Shown here piece by piece: positions 39,647 through 49,235 of a stretch of DNA of 64,000 bases. The first letter of the stretch is position 1. The number at the start of each line of letters is the position of its first letter. Position numbers and translations under genes: made by a program. Source of the stretch: JAJNBA01 sp035512775 (GTDB lineage Bacteria > Actinomycetota > UBA4738 > HRBIN12); NCBI GenBank assembly GCA_035512775.1, contig DATKDI010000040.1, positions 30,115-94,114 on the forward strand, in the 5' to 3' direction. The notes under the pieces are model-generated. The model did not search any database and was not told the origin of the DNA. It saw only the letters and a program-made list of their open reading frames with translations.

Positions 39647-40944
39647 ACGCCACGTTCGAGCGCAGGCTCACCCGCGACTGGGACGACCCCGGCGTGATCG
39701 GGATCGACGGCTACTGCGCGAAGGGCGGTTACGAGGCGCTGAAGAACGCCCTCAACATGGAGCCCGCCGCGATCATCGACACGGTGAAGGCGTCGGGCCT
39801 GCGTGGCCGAGGCGGCGCCGGTTTCCCGACCGGCATGAAGTGGTCGTTCGTCCCGACGAACACGGGCAAGCCCACCTACGTCACCGTGAACTTCGACGAG
39901 TCCGAGCCCGGGACGTGCAACAACCGCGAGCTCGTCGAACGCGACCCGCACCGCCTGCTGGAGGGGACGGCGATCGCCGCGCTCGCGATCGGCTGCCGGA
40001 CCGCGTTCATCTACGTTCGCGGCGAGTACCTGGCGCAAGGAGTGATCCTCGAGGAAGCGATCGGCGAAGCGTACGGAGCCGGGTTCTTCGGGCGAGGGAT
40101 CGCCGGGAGCGACGTTGACCTCGACATCGTGTTGCACCGGGGGGCGGGGGCCTACATCTGCGGCGAGGAGACCGCGCTCCTGAGCTCTCTCGAAGGGTTC
40201 CGAGGGCAGCCACGGCTCCGTCCTCCCTTCCCCGCGGTCGAGGGGCTCTACGCCTCACCGACCGTGATCAACAACGTCGAGACCCTGATGTCCGTGCCCG
40301 ACATCGTCGTCCGCGGGCCCGAGTGGTACCGCGAGATGGGGACGGAGAAGTCACCCGGCACCAAGCTGTTCACGATCTCCGGCAAGGTGGAGCGCCCGGG
40401 CAACTACGAGCTCCCGCTCGGGACGCCGCTTCGTGTCCTGCTGGAGGACGTGGCCGGCGGGGTGCTCGACGGGCGCTCGTTGAAAGCGTGGACCCCGGGC
40501 GGGTCGTCGACGCCGCTGCTCACCGCCGAGCACATCGACACGCCGCTCGACTACGAGTCCGTGGCGGCGGCCGGTTCGCTGCTCGGCACCGGGGCGGTCA
40601 TGGTCCTCGACGAGTCCGACTGCGTCGTGGATGCGGCCCAGCGGATGACCCGCTTCTACGCGCACGAGTCGTGCGGCAAGTGCACGCCGTGTCGTGAAGG
40701 GACGTGGTGGGCGGAGCGCGTGCTCGGGCGGATCGCCGACGGGTACGGCAAGGCGGAGGACATCCCGGTGATGGCGGACATGGGCAAGCACATCATGTTC
40801 CGCGCTTTCTGCGCCCTGGCCGACGGTGCCGCGTCCGTGATCGATTCGAGCCTGAAGCACTTCCGGGAGGAGTTCGAGGAGCACGTGCGGTTGGGCCGAT
40901 GCCCGCTCCGAGAGGAACACGTTGAGGTGGCCTCGGCGGTATGA
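39643..40944 (+). CDS. nuoF: NADH-quinone oxidoreductase subunit F (NADH-binding)
   Basis: 433-aa flavoprotein that oxidises NADH with FMN. Motifs: GLRGRGGAGFPTGMKW (NADH/FMN), NFDESEPGTCNNRELVERDP, ICGEETALLSSLEG, and cluster N3 in SCGKCTPCREGT near the C-terminus. GTG overlaps the nuoE stop (GTGA). Presence of E, F and G makes this operon a true NADH-oxidising complex I. Confidence 0.96.
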   Translation: MNATFERRLTRDWDDPGVIGIDGYCAKGGYEALKNALNMEPAAIIDTVKASGLRGRGGAGFPTGMKWSFVPTNTGKPTYVTVNFDESEPGTCNNRELVERDPHRLLEGTAIAALAIGCRTAFIYVRGEYLAQGVILEEAIGEAYGAGFFGRGIAGSDVDLDIVLHRGAGAYICGEETALLSSLEGFRGQPRLRPPFPAVEGLYASPTVINNVETLMSVPDIVVRGPEWYREMGTEKSPGTKLFTISGKVERPGNYELPLGTPLRVLLEDVAGGVLDGRSLKAWTPGGSSTPLLTAEHIDTPLDYESVAAAGSLLGTGAVMVLDESDCVVDAAQRMTRFYAHESCGKCTPCREGTWWAERVLGRIADGYGKAEDIPVMADMGKHIMFRAFCALADGAASVIDSSLKHFREEFEEHVRLGRCPLREEHVEVASAV

Positions 40945-43313
40945 GTTCGACTCCGGACGTCACGCTGACGATCGACGGCAAGGAGGTCACGGTCCCCACC
41001 GGGACGCTGATCATCCGGGCCGCCGAGCGGCTCGGCATCGAGGTCCCGCGGTTCTGCGACCACCCGCTCCTGAGGCCGGCCGGCGCGTGCCGCCAGTGTT
41101 ACGTCCGGGTCGAGGGCCAGCCGAAGCTCGCGACCTCCTGCACGATGACCGTCGCGCCCGGGATGATGGTGCGGACACAGAACAGCGACCCGGAGGTTGC
41201 CGACGCGCAGCGCGCGAACATCGAGTTCCTGCTCCTGAACCACCCGCTCGACTGCCCGATCTGCGACCGCGGAGGGGAGTGCCCGCTCCAGGATCAGGCC
41301 CTCGCCTACGGCCCGGGGGACACCCGGTTCCGGGAGGCGAAGCGTGTGTTCCCCAAGCCGATCCCGATGTCGCCGCTCGTTGGGCTGGATCGCGAGCGCT
41401 GCATCCTGTGCGCCCGCTGCACCAGGTTCTGCGACGAGATCTCCGGCGACCGGTTCCTCGAGCTGTTCGCGCGCGGTGCCGGAGAGCGTGTCGCGATCGC
41501 CGCCGGTGAGGACTTCCGCTCGCCGTTCAGCGGGAACACGGTGCAGATCTGCCCGGTGGGTGCCCTGACGTCGACGCCGTACCGGTTCGCGGCGCGTCCG
41601 TTCGACCTCACCTACGGCGACTCGGTGTGCCCGCATTGCTCCGCCGGCTGCAACATGCGCGTCGATGTCCGGCGTGGCGAGGTGGTCCGCCACTTGGCCC
41701 GCGACGAATACGACGTGAACGACTCCTGGCTCTGCGACAAGGGCCGCTACGCCTACCGGTTCCCGGACTCGCCGGAGCGGATCACGACGCCGCTGATCAG
41801 GGATCACGGGCTCGAGCCCGCCTCGTTCGGCGAGGTGATGACGAAGATCGCGGGCTGGGTCGACGGCGCGCGGGTCGGTGTGCTGACGGGCGGGCGTCTG
41901 ATGGACGAGGACTACTACGCGTTGTCGAAGCTGACTCGCACCGTCTTCCGGACGAACGACCTCGATCATCGCCGGGGGAGCGGGGCGCCGGAGGCGGAGC
42001 TGGTCGCGGCGCGCACCCCGATGGGTGTGACCTATCGAGACGTCGAGCGGGCGCCGGTGATCCTGGTCGTCGGGCTCGACGCCGAGCAGGAGGTGCCGAT
42101 CCTGCACCTGCGGCTGCGGAAGGCCGCAGCCGCCGGTGCGCGGATCTGGGTGGTGCACCCTCGCCGAACGCGACTCCAGGACGTGGCGACGCACATCCTG
42201 ATCCGGCCGGGGGACGAGGCTCGTGTGTTCGCCGGCGGCACGGACCCGGTGATGGATGAGGCGCTGGAGGCGCTCCGCGCCGCCGGCGACACCCCGGTGG
42301 TGCTCGCCGGCGAGCGATCGGGCGCCGCCGACGCGGCCCAGACGCATCTCCTCGGATCGGGCGCTCGGTTCGCGTACGTCACCCGGCGTGCCGGAGACCG
42401 AGGTGCGCTCCGGGCCGGCGTGCATCCGTCTCTCCTTCCCGGAGGACGTTCTCTGGGCGAGGCAGGCGCGGTGGAGAGCCGTTGGAAGACCGCGATCGGT
42501 CGGGAAGCCGGCCGCGACTCGATGGGGATCCTTGAGGCCTGTGCGAACCGGGAGATCGACGTCCTCTATCTGGTGGGGGTTGATCCGCTCCGCGACTTCC
42601 CGGACGGCGCCCTCGCTCGGCGTGCCCTGGAGAACGTGCCGGTGAAGATCGTGCAGTCGCTGGAGCTCGGCTCGCTGGAGCCGTTCGCCGACGCGTTCCT
42701 CCCGGCCGCGCCCTTCCTCGAGAAGGAAGGGCACGTGACGAACTGGGAGGGTCGCGGACAGCGCTTCCGGCGCGTCCGCGACCCCGAGGGCATGTCGCTG
42801 CCCGACTGGGAGATCTTCGCGAGTCTCGGGCTTGCGTGTGGCGGCGACCTCGGCTTCGAGACCCTCGACGAGCTCCACGACGAGATGGGCGAGCTTCTGG
42901 CGCCGCTGGAGGCGGCCGGGCCGTCGATCGAGCGGACGACGACCGCCAACCACGGCACCGACGGCACCGACGGCCTCACGCTCTTCACCTACCCGCTGCT
43001 GGTGGACGAAGGTCGCCTGTCGGAACGGGCCGACGAGCTGAAGGCGGCGCTCGCCGCCCCGCCTTTCGTCGAGATCCACCCGGACGACGCCGGTGATGTG
43101 GCCGACGGCGCAGACGTCGTGCTCAAGACGGCGACCGGCGAGGTCACCCTCCGGGCGCGTGTGACCGAGCACGTCGCCCAAGGGTCGGTCTTCGTCCCGT
43201 TCAACCAGGCCGGCTGCCAGGCGAACCAGCTGCTCGACGGCGATTTCGTGACCTCCATCACCGTCGAGCCCGTCGCGGAACTCGTGGACGCCGAGACGGG
43301 GGCAGAAGCCTGA
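40941..43313 (+). CDS. nuoG: NADH-quinone oxidoreductase subunit G
   Basis: 790-aa subunit related to molybdopterin oxidoreductases. Iron-sulfur motifs in order: [2Fe-2S] CDHPLL...CRQC, the His/Cys cluster CPICDRGGECPLQDQ, CILCARCTRFC, and CPHCSAGCNM...WLCDKGR, which would form the extra cluster N7. The large C-terminal Mo-like domain is degenerate, as is normal in NuoG. ATG overlaps the nuoF stop (ATGA). Confidence 0.95.
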   Translation: MSSTPDVTLTIDGKEVTVPTGTLIIRAAERLGIEVPRFCDHPLLRPAGACRQCYVRVEGQPKLATSCTMTVAPGMMVRTQNSDPEVADAQRANIEFLLLNHPLDCPICDRGGECPLQDQALAYGPGDTRFREAKRVFPKPIPMSPLVGLDRERCILCARCTRFCDEISGDRFLELFARGAGERVAIAAGEDFRSPFSGNTVQICPVGALTSTPYRFAARPFDLTYGDSVCPHCSAGCNMRVDVRRGEVVRHLARDEYDVNDSWLCDKGRYAYRFPDSPERITTPLIRDHGLEPASFGEVMTKIAGWVDGARVGVLTGGRLMDEDYYALSKLTRTVFRTNDLDHRRGSGAPEAELVAARTPMGVTYRDVERAPVILVVGLDAEQEVPILHLRLRKAAAAGARIWVVHPRRTRLQDVATHILIRPGDEARVFAGGTDPVMDEALEALRAAGDTPVVLAGERSGAADAAQTHLLGSGARFAYVTRRAGDRGALRAGVHPSLLPGGRSLGEAGAVESRWKTAIGREAGRDSMGILEACANREIDVLYLVGVDPLRDFPDGALARRALENVPVKIVQSLELGSLEPFADAFLPAAPFLEKEGHVTNWEGRGQRFRRVRDPEGMSLPDWEIFASLGLACGGDLGFETLDELHDEMGELLAPLEAAGPSIERTTTANHGTDGTDGLTLFTYPLLVDEGRLSERADELKAALAAPPFVEIHPDDAGDVADGADVVLKTATGEVTLRARVTEHVAQGSVFVPFNQAGCQANQLLDGDFVTSITVEPVAELVDAETGAEA

Positions 43314-44431
43314 TGGATTGGCTCGACTGGCTCCTGCTCGTCGCCCGCGTCGTGATCCTCTTCTTCACGCTGCTGATCTCCGTGCTGCTCTACATCTGGT
43401 TCGAGCGGAAGGTCATCGCGGACATGCAGACGCGGATGGGCCCGATGCGAGCCGGACCTCGCGGCCTGCTGATCACCCTCGCCGACGGGATCAAGCTCTT
43501 CTTCAAGGAGGGGATCCTCCCGACGAACGCCGATCGGCCCGTCTATCTCCTCGCGCCGGTGCTCGCGATGTTCCCGGGGTTCCTCGCGTTCGCCACCATC
43601 CCGTTCGGGACGAGCGTCACGCTGTTCGGTCGGAAGCTCGACTTCCAGCTCGTGGACCTCGACATCGGCATCCTCTGGGTCCTGGCGATGACCTCGATCA
43701 TGGTCTACGGAGTCGTCCTCGCGGGCTGGTCTAGTGGATCGAACTACCCATTGCTCGGCGCCGTCCGCTCGTCGGCCCAGATGATCTCCTACGAGGTCGC
43801 GATGGGGCTCTCGCTCGTCGCGGTGCTGATGTACAGCGGGCACCTCTCCTTGTCCGAGATCGTCGCGGCGCAGGACCGCGTGTGGAACGTCGTCCCGATG
43901 TTCCCGGCGTTCGTGATCTACCTGATCTGCGGGATCGCGGAGACCAACCGACCGCCGTTCGACCTCGCCGAGGCAGAGTCGGAGCTCGTGGCCGGCTTCC
44001 ACACCGAGTACTCCGGCATCACGTTCGCGATGTTCTTCCTCGGCGAGTACGTCGTCACCGTGACGGTCGCCGCCATCGGCGTGACGCTGTTCCTGGGGGG
44101 CTGGCGAGGGCCGGCCCCGGACTTCCTCCCGTGGCTCTGGCCGCTCCTGTGGTTCGCGTTCAAGGTGACGGCGGTCATCTACGTGTTCGTGCTGATCCGC
44201 GCCACGCTTCCGCGTGTCCGCTACGACCGCCTGATGGCGTTCGGCTGGAAGGTGCTGATCCCCTTCGGGCTCGTGTGGATCTTGATCACGGGAGCGGTCG
44301 TCGTGCTCCCCGACCACTTCGATCTCGATCGAGGGACGGTGTTGACGTGGGCGGCGATCGCGCTCGGCGTCACGTTGCTGCTCTCGTTCGTGCCCACAGG
44401 TCGGAAGACCCATGAGGAGGCGACCCGATGA
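43313..44431 (+). CDS. nuoH: NADH-quinone oxidoreductase subunit H
   Basis: 372-aa, eight-helix membrane subunit lining the quinone channel: WFERKVIADMQTRMGPMRAG, GIKLFFKEG, ETNRPPFDLAEAESELVAGF with YHTEYSG-like FHTEYSGI, and LIRATLPRVRYD. Fits one-base overlap with nuoG and 4-bp overlap with nuoI. Confidence 0.96.
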   Translation: MDWLDWLLLVARVVILFFTLLISVLLYIWFERKVIADMQTRMGPMRAGPRGLLITLADGIKLFFKEGILPTNADRPVYLLAPVLAMFPGFLAFATIPFGTSVTLFGRKLDFQLVDLDIGILWVLAMTSIMVYGVVLAGWSSGSNYPLLGAVRSSAQMISYEVAMGLSLVAVLMYSGHLSLSEIVAAQDRVWNVVPMFPAFVIYLICGIAETNRPPFDLAEAESELVAGFHTEYSGITFAMFFLGEYVVTVTVAAIGVTLFLGGWRGPAPDFLPWLWPLLWFAFKVTAVIYVFVLIRATLPRVRYDRLMAFGWKVLIPFGLVWILITGAVVVLPDHFDLDRGTVLTWAAIALGVTLLLSFVPTGRKTHEEATR

Positions 44432-44931
44432 GCGAGGACGAAGGCCGGCGCGAGCGGAGCTTCCTGGGAGACACGGGCGCCGTCCTCAAGGGTATGGCGA
44501 CGGTCTTCAAGCAGACGTTCCGCCCCGACGACACCGAGGAGTACCCGAAGGTCATCGCCCCGATCCCCGAGCGGGCCCACACGGGTCGCCACCTGCTCAA
44601 CCGGCACGAGAACGGCCTGGAGAAGTGCATCGGGTGCGAGCTCTGCGCGTTCGCCTGTCCGGCGGACGCGATCTGGGTAGAGGGCGAAGACAACGACCCG
44701 GAGAACCCGACGTCGCCGGGGGAGCGGTACGCGAAGGACTACCAGATCAACTACCTGCGCTGCATCATGTGCGGTCTCTGCGTCGAGGCCTGCCCGACGC
44801 GAGCCCTCACCCTCACGAGCTACTTCGAGATGTCCTACACCTCGCGCGAGGACGCGATCCTCACGAAGGAGCAGCTGCTGGAGCTACCTCCGGAGCTGGG
44901 CACCACTCCGGGGGCGGAGGAGGGCCTGTAG
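44428..44931 (+). CDS. nuoI: NADH-quinone oxidoreductase subunit I
   Basis: 167-aa dicluster [4Fe-4S] subunit (N6a/N6b): CIGCELCAFACPADAIWV and CIMCGLCVEACPTRAL, with the family C-terminal EMSYTSREDAILTKEQLL. Transfers electrons from NuoG to NuoB. ATG overlaps nuoH (ATGA). Confidence 0.96.
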   Translation: MSEDEGRRERSFLGDTGAVLKGMATVFKQTFRPDDTEEYPKVIAPIPERAHTGRHLLNRHENGLEKCIGCELCAFACPADAIWVEGEDNDPENPTSPGERYAKDYQINYLRCIMCGLCVEACPTRALTLTSYFEMSYTSREDAILTKEQLLELPPELGTTPGAEEGL

Positions 44932-44933
44932 GG

Positions 44934-45493
<560 letters not shown>

Positions 45494-45497
<4 letters not shown>

Positions 45498-45799
45498 GGA
45501 CGCCGATCGCGTACTTCATCGTGTTGTCCGGTGTGCTGTTCACGCTCGGGACGCTCGGTGTGCTGCTCCGGAAGAACGCGCTGTTGATCTTCATGTCGGT
45601 CGAGCTCCAGCTGAACGCGGTGAACCTCGCGCTGGTCGCGTTCTCGAGGATGCACCTGGCGCTGGACGGTCAGGTGCTGGCGTTCTTCTCGATGGTGGTC
45701 GCGGCCGCCGAGGTCGTCGTCGGCCTCGCGATCATCGTGGCTGTGTACCGACGGCGGGGGACCGTCGACGTCGACAAGGCCAGAGGGCTCGCCGGCTGA
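45494..45799 (+). CDS. nuoK: NADH-quinone oxidoreductase subunit K
   Basis: 101-aa, three-helix antiporter-like small subunit with the two conserved Glu residues (LIFMSVELQLNAVNLALVAF and VVAAAEVVVGLAI). Starts with GTG at the nuoJ stop (GTGA) and ends one base into nuoL. Confidence 0.95.
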
Positions 45800-47703
45800 T
45801 GTTCACGGTCGGATCGGCATCGGGGGTTGGCAACCTGCTCTGGCTGGTGCCGGTTGTCCCGCTCGCGATCGCGGTGGTGAATCTCTTCATCGGGAGGCGA
45901 CTCGGCAGGCTCGCCGGTGTCGTCGCGAGCGTGGCGGTCGGCCTCTCCTTCGTCCTCTCCAGCGTCATCGTGATGGATCTGCTGAGTCGACCGACCGAGG
46001 AACGCCTCGAGATCCAACGACTGTACGAATGGATCTCGGTCGGACGGTTCTCGGGCGGTGTCGATCTCCGCCTCGACGTGCTCTCCGCCACGATGATCCT
46101 GGTCATCACCGGTGTGGGTTTCTTGATCCACGTCTATGCGATCGGCTACATGGAGGGCGACCCCCGGTACGGTCGCTTCTTCTCGTACCTGAACCTGTTC
46201 GTGTTCTTCATGCTCCTGCTCGTCCTCGCGGACAACTACCTGCTGCTCTACGTCGGCTGGGAGGGCGTCGGACTCTGCTCGTACCTCTTGATCGGGTTCT
46301 GGTTCGAGAAGCCCGAGAACGCGACCGCCGCGAAGAAGGCGTTCGTCACCACTCGGATCGGCGACACGGCGATGCTGATCGGTTTGGCGCTGATCGTGTC
46401 GAAGTTCGGCACGCTCGACTTCGACGCGGTCCTCGGCGCTCCCGGCGATACGATCGCGAAGGGCACCGCGACGGCGATCTCGCTGCTGCTCTTCGCTGGC
46501 GCGATCGGGAAGTCCGCGCAGGTGCCGCTACACGTCTGGCTGCCGGATGCGATGGCCGGCCCCACACCGGTCTCCGCGCTCATCCACGCGGCCACGATGG
46601 TGACGGCCGGCGTCTATCTCGTCGTGCGGAGTGCGCCGCTCTTCGAGCTCTCCGGCGTCGCGCTCACCGTGGTGCTGATCGTCGGGCTCGTCACCGCCCT
46701 CTTCGCCGCCACGTGCGCCCTCGCGCAGGACGACATCAAGCGGGTCCTCGCGTACTCCACGATCAGCCAGCTCGGGTTCATGTTCATGGCCGCCGGTATG
46801 CGCTTCTACACGGGCGCGATGTTCATGCTCGTAGCACACGCGTTCTACAAGGCCCTGATGTTCCTCGGCGCAGGCTCGGTGATGCACGGCATGCACGAGG
46901 AGACCGACCTGCAGCGCATGGGCGGGCTCATCCGCCGGATGCCGATCACGGGTTGGACGTTCGTGATCGGCGCCCTGGCGCTCGCGGGCATCTGGCCGCT
47001 CGCGGGCTTCTTCGCGAAGGACCAGATCCTCGAGATCGCCAACCACACGGGGCGCACGTGGATCTATCTGCTCGGGACGCTCGGGGCGCTGCTGTCCGCG
47101 CTCTACATCGGCCGTCTCGTGTTCCTGGCGTTCTTCGGAGCCCCCAGGAGCGACGAGGCTCGTCACGCTCACGAATCGCCCCCCGTCATGACCGTTCCGC
47201 TCGTAATCCTGGCCGCGGGCGCGGTTCTCGCGGGGCTGTTCCTTTCGACCTCCGCCGAGGGCACGCTCGCGAGGTTCCTGGAGCCGATCACGGGGCCGGT
47301 CCCGCACGGCGAGGGGCTCTCGACCCTCGCCCTCTCTGTGATCGCGACCGCGATCGCGCTCAGCGCGCTCGCGGTCGCGTCGTGGATCTACGCATCCGGC
47401 CGGGTCGACTGGCTCGGGATCAGGGAGCGCCTGCAGCCGCTGCCGCGAGCCGCCGCATCGGGCTGGTACGTGGATCACGCCTACTCCACGCTGTTCGTGA
47501 AGCCGGGGATCGCGGCCGCCCGGTTCTCCGCGGAGGTCTTGGACTCGAAGGGCGTGGACGGGCTCGTGAACGGGGTGGGTGGCGGCGTCCGGCGGCTCGC
47601 CGCCTCCGGACGCCGCATCCAGACCGGGTTCGTCCGCTCCTATGCGCTCGGGTTCTTCCTCGGCGCCGTGGGCGTCCTCGTGTGGCTGGGGACGCGGCTG
47701 TGA
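45799..47703 (+). CDS. nuoL: NADH-quinone oxidoreductase subunit L
   Basis: 634-aa antiporter-like proton-pumping subunit with about 16 helices and the lateral helix. Conserved: GWEGVGLCSYLLIGFW (pump Glu), GKSAQVPLHVWLPDAMAGPT (Lys), SALIHAATMVTAGVYLV, DDIKRVLAYSTISQLGFM. Located at the distal end of the membrane arm. Confidence 0.96.
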   Translation: MFTVGSASGVGNLLWLVPVVPLAIAVVNLFIGRRLGRLAGVVASVAVGLSFVLSSVIVMDLLSRPTEERLEIQRLYEWISVGRFSGGVDLRLDVLSATMILVITGVGFLIHVYAIGYMEGDPRYGRFFSYLNLFVFFMLLLVLADNYLLLYVGWEGVGLCSYLLIGFWFEKPENATAAKKAFVTTRIGDTAMLIGLALIVSKFGTLDFDAVLGAPGDTIAKGTATAISLLLFAGAIGKSAQVPLHVWLPDAMAGPTPVSALIHAATMVTAGVYLVVRSAPLFELSGVALTVVLIVGLVTALFAATCALAQDDIKRVLAYSTISQLGFMFMAAGMRFYTGAMFMLVAHAFYKALMFLGAGSVMHGMHEETDLQRMGGLIRRMPITGWTFVIGALALAGIWPLAGFFAKDQILEIANHTGRTWIYLLGTLGALLSALYIGRLVFLAFFGAPRSDEARHAHESPPVMTVPLVILAAGAVLAGLFLSTSAEGTLARFLEPITGPVPHGEGLSTLALSVIATAIALSALAVASWIYASGRVDWLGIRERLQPLPRAAASGWYVDHAYSTLFVKPGIAAARFSAEVLDSKGVDGLVNGVGGGVRRLAASGRRIQTGFVRSYALGFFLGAVGVLVWLGTRL

Positions 47704-49235
47704 ACAAGCTCCTGACTCTCACGACGTTCCTACCGCTCCTGGGGGCGGTGATGGTGCTCGCCGGAGGTCGCGCCCTCAAGGACGATGCCGCTCGCTGGCT
47801 CGCGCTCGGTGTTTCCCTCGCGACCTTCATCGTGTCCCTGGTCATCCTCGGGCGGTTCGATCCGAGTGCGCGGGAACCCTTCCAGATGGTCGAGCAGGCG
47901 CAGTGGGTCGAGTCGATCGGGCTCACGTACACGCTCGGCGTGGACGGCGTGAGCATCTGGATGATCCTGCTCACCACGTTCCTGTTCCCGGTGTCGATCC
48001 TCGCGTCGTGGACCGTCACGGCGGACGTCCGCCGGTTCATGGCGGCGATGCTCGTCCTGGAGACCGCGGTGATCGGCACGTTCGTCGCCCTCGACCTGCT
48101 GCTCTTCTTCCTGTTCTTCGAAGCGCTCCTCGTCCCGATGTACCTGCTGATCGGCGGCTGGGGCGGCCGGCGTCGTATCTACGCGGCGATCAAGTTCTTC
48201 CTGTTCACGATGGCCGGCTCGGCCTTCCTGCTGCTCGCGATCCTGTTCCTGTATTCGAAGGGCGGCGCCGTGAGCTTCCGGTACGACGTGCTGCTCGACG
48301 TCGCCGGCGGGCTGCCGGCGACCACGGCCCGGTGGCTGTTCCTCGCGTTCTTCGTCGCGTTCGCCGTGAAGGTGCCGTTGGTGCCGCTGCACACCTGGCT
48401 GCCCGACGCGCACACCGAGGCGCCCACGGCCGGCTCGGTGCTCTTGGCCGCGCTCCTGTTGAAGGTGGGGACGTACGGGCTGATCCGGTTCAACCTCGTG
48501 CTCTTCCCCGAGGCGTCGAAGTACTTCGCCACCTTCGTGGGCGTGATCGCGGTGATCGGGATCATCTACGGCGCGGTGAACGCGCTGATCCAGACCGACA
48601 TCAAGCGGCTCGTGGCGTACTCCTCCATCTCGCACCTCGGCTTCGTCGTGCTGGGCGTGTTCGCGTTCACCCAACAGGGGGTTACCGGGGGAGTGCTCCA
48701 GATGGTGAACCACGGCCTCGCGACCGGCGCGCTGTTCCTCCTCGTCGGGATGGTCTACGAGCGGACGCATACGCGGGACCTGGACCAGATGGGCGGGCTC
48801 GCGTCGGTGATGCCGTGGCTGATGGGCGCGTTCCTGTTCACCGCGTTCGCCTCCGCAGGGCTGCCCGGGTTGAACGGGTTCGTGGGCGAGTTCCTCGTGA
48901 TCGTCGGCACGTTCGCGGTGAACCATTGGTTCGGGGCACTCGCCGCGACCGCCGTGGTGCTCGCCGCGATCTACCTCTTGTGGTCGTACCAGCGGATGGC
49001 GTTCGGACCGGTCCGCGAGGAGCACCGGCTGCTTCCCGACGTGAGCCTCCGCGAGGTCGTGGTGCTCGCGCCGGTGTTGGCGCTCCTGCTCGTGTTCGGG
49101 GTGGCGCCGAGCCTGCTGACCGACCGGATCGATCCGTCCGTCGAAGCCGTGATCGCCCGCGTTGCGCCCGAGGGGCAGCTCACCGATGTGGGCGATGCCG
49201 GATCCCGGGCCATCGCGTTCGAGGAGTTCCCGTGA
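47700..49235 (+). CDS. nuoM: NADH-quinone oxidoreductase subunit M
   Basis: 511-aa antiporter-like subunit, 14 helices: LFFLFFEALLVPMYLLIGGW (pump Glu), FAVKVPLVPLHTWLPDAHTE, ALLLKVGTYGLIRFNL, QTDIKRLVAYSSISHLGFV. The GTG overlaps the nuoL stop (GTGA). The last 35 residues are a hydrophilic acidic tail. Confidence 0.96.
   Translation: MNKLLTLTTFLPLLGAVMVLAGGRALKDDAARWLALGVSLATFIVSLVILGRFDPSAREPFQMVEQAQWVESIGLTYTLGVDGVSIWMILLTTFLFPVSILASWTVTADVRRFMAAMLVLETAVIGTFVALDLLLFFLFFEALLVPMYLLIGGWGGRRRIYAAIKFFLFTMAGSAFLLLAILFLYSKGGAVSFRYDVLLDVAGGLPATTARWLFLAFFVAFAVKVPLVPLHTWLPDAHTEAPTAGSVLLAALLLKVGTYGLIRFNLVLFPEASKYFATFVGVIAVIGIIYGAVNALIQTDIKRLVAYSSISHLGFVVLGVFAFTQQGVTGGVLQMVNHGLATGALFLLVGMVYERTHTRDLDQMGGLASVMPWLMGAFLFTAFASAGLPGLNGFVGEFLVIVGTFAVNHWFGALAATAVVLAAIYLLWSYQRMAFGPVREEHRLLPDVSLREVVVLAPVLALLLVFGVAPSLLTDRIDPSVEAVIARVAPEGQLTDVGDAGSRAIAFEEFP

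Noticed and set aside
46029..47699. Frame extending nuoM upstream through nuoL
   Set aside because: Low-complexity Arg-rich shadow of nuoL; the GTGA overlap at 47700 gives a normal NuoM start.
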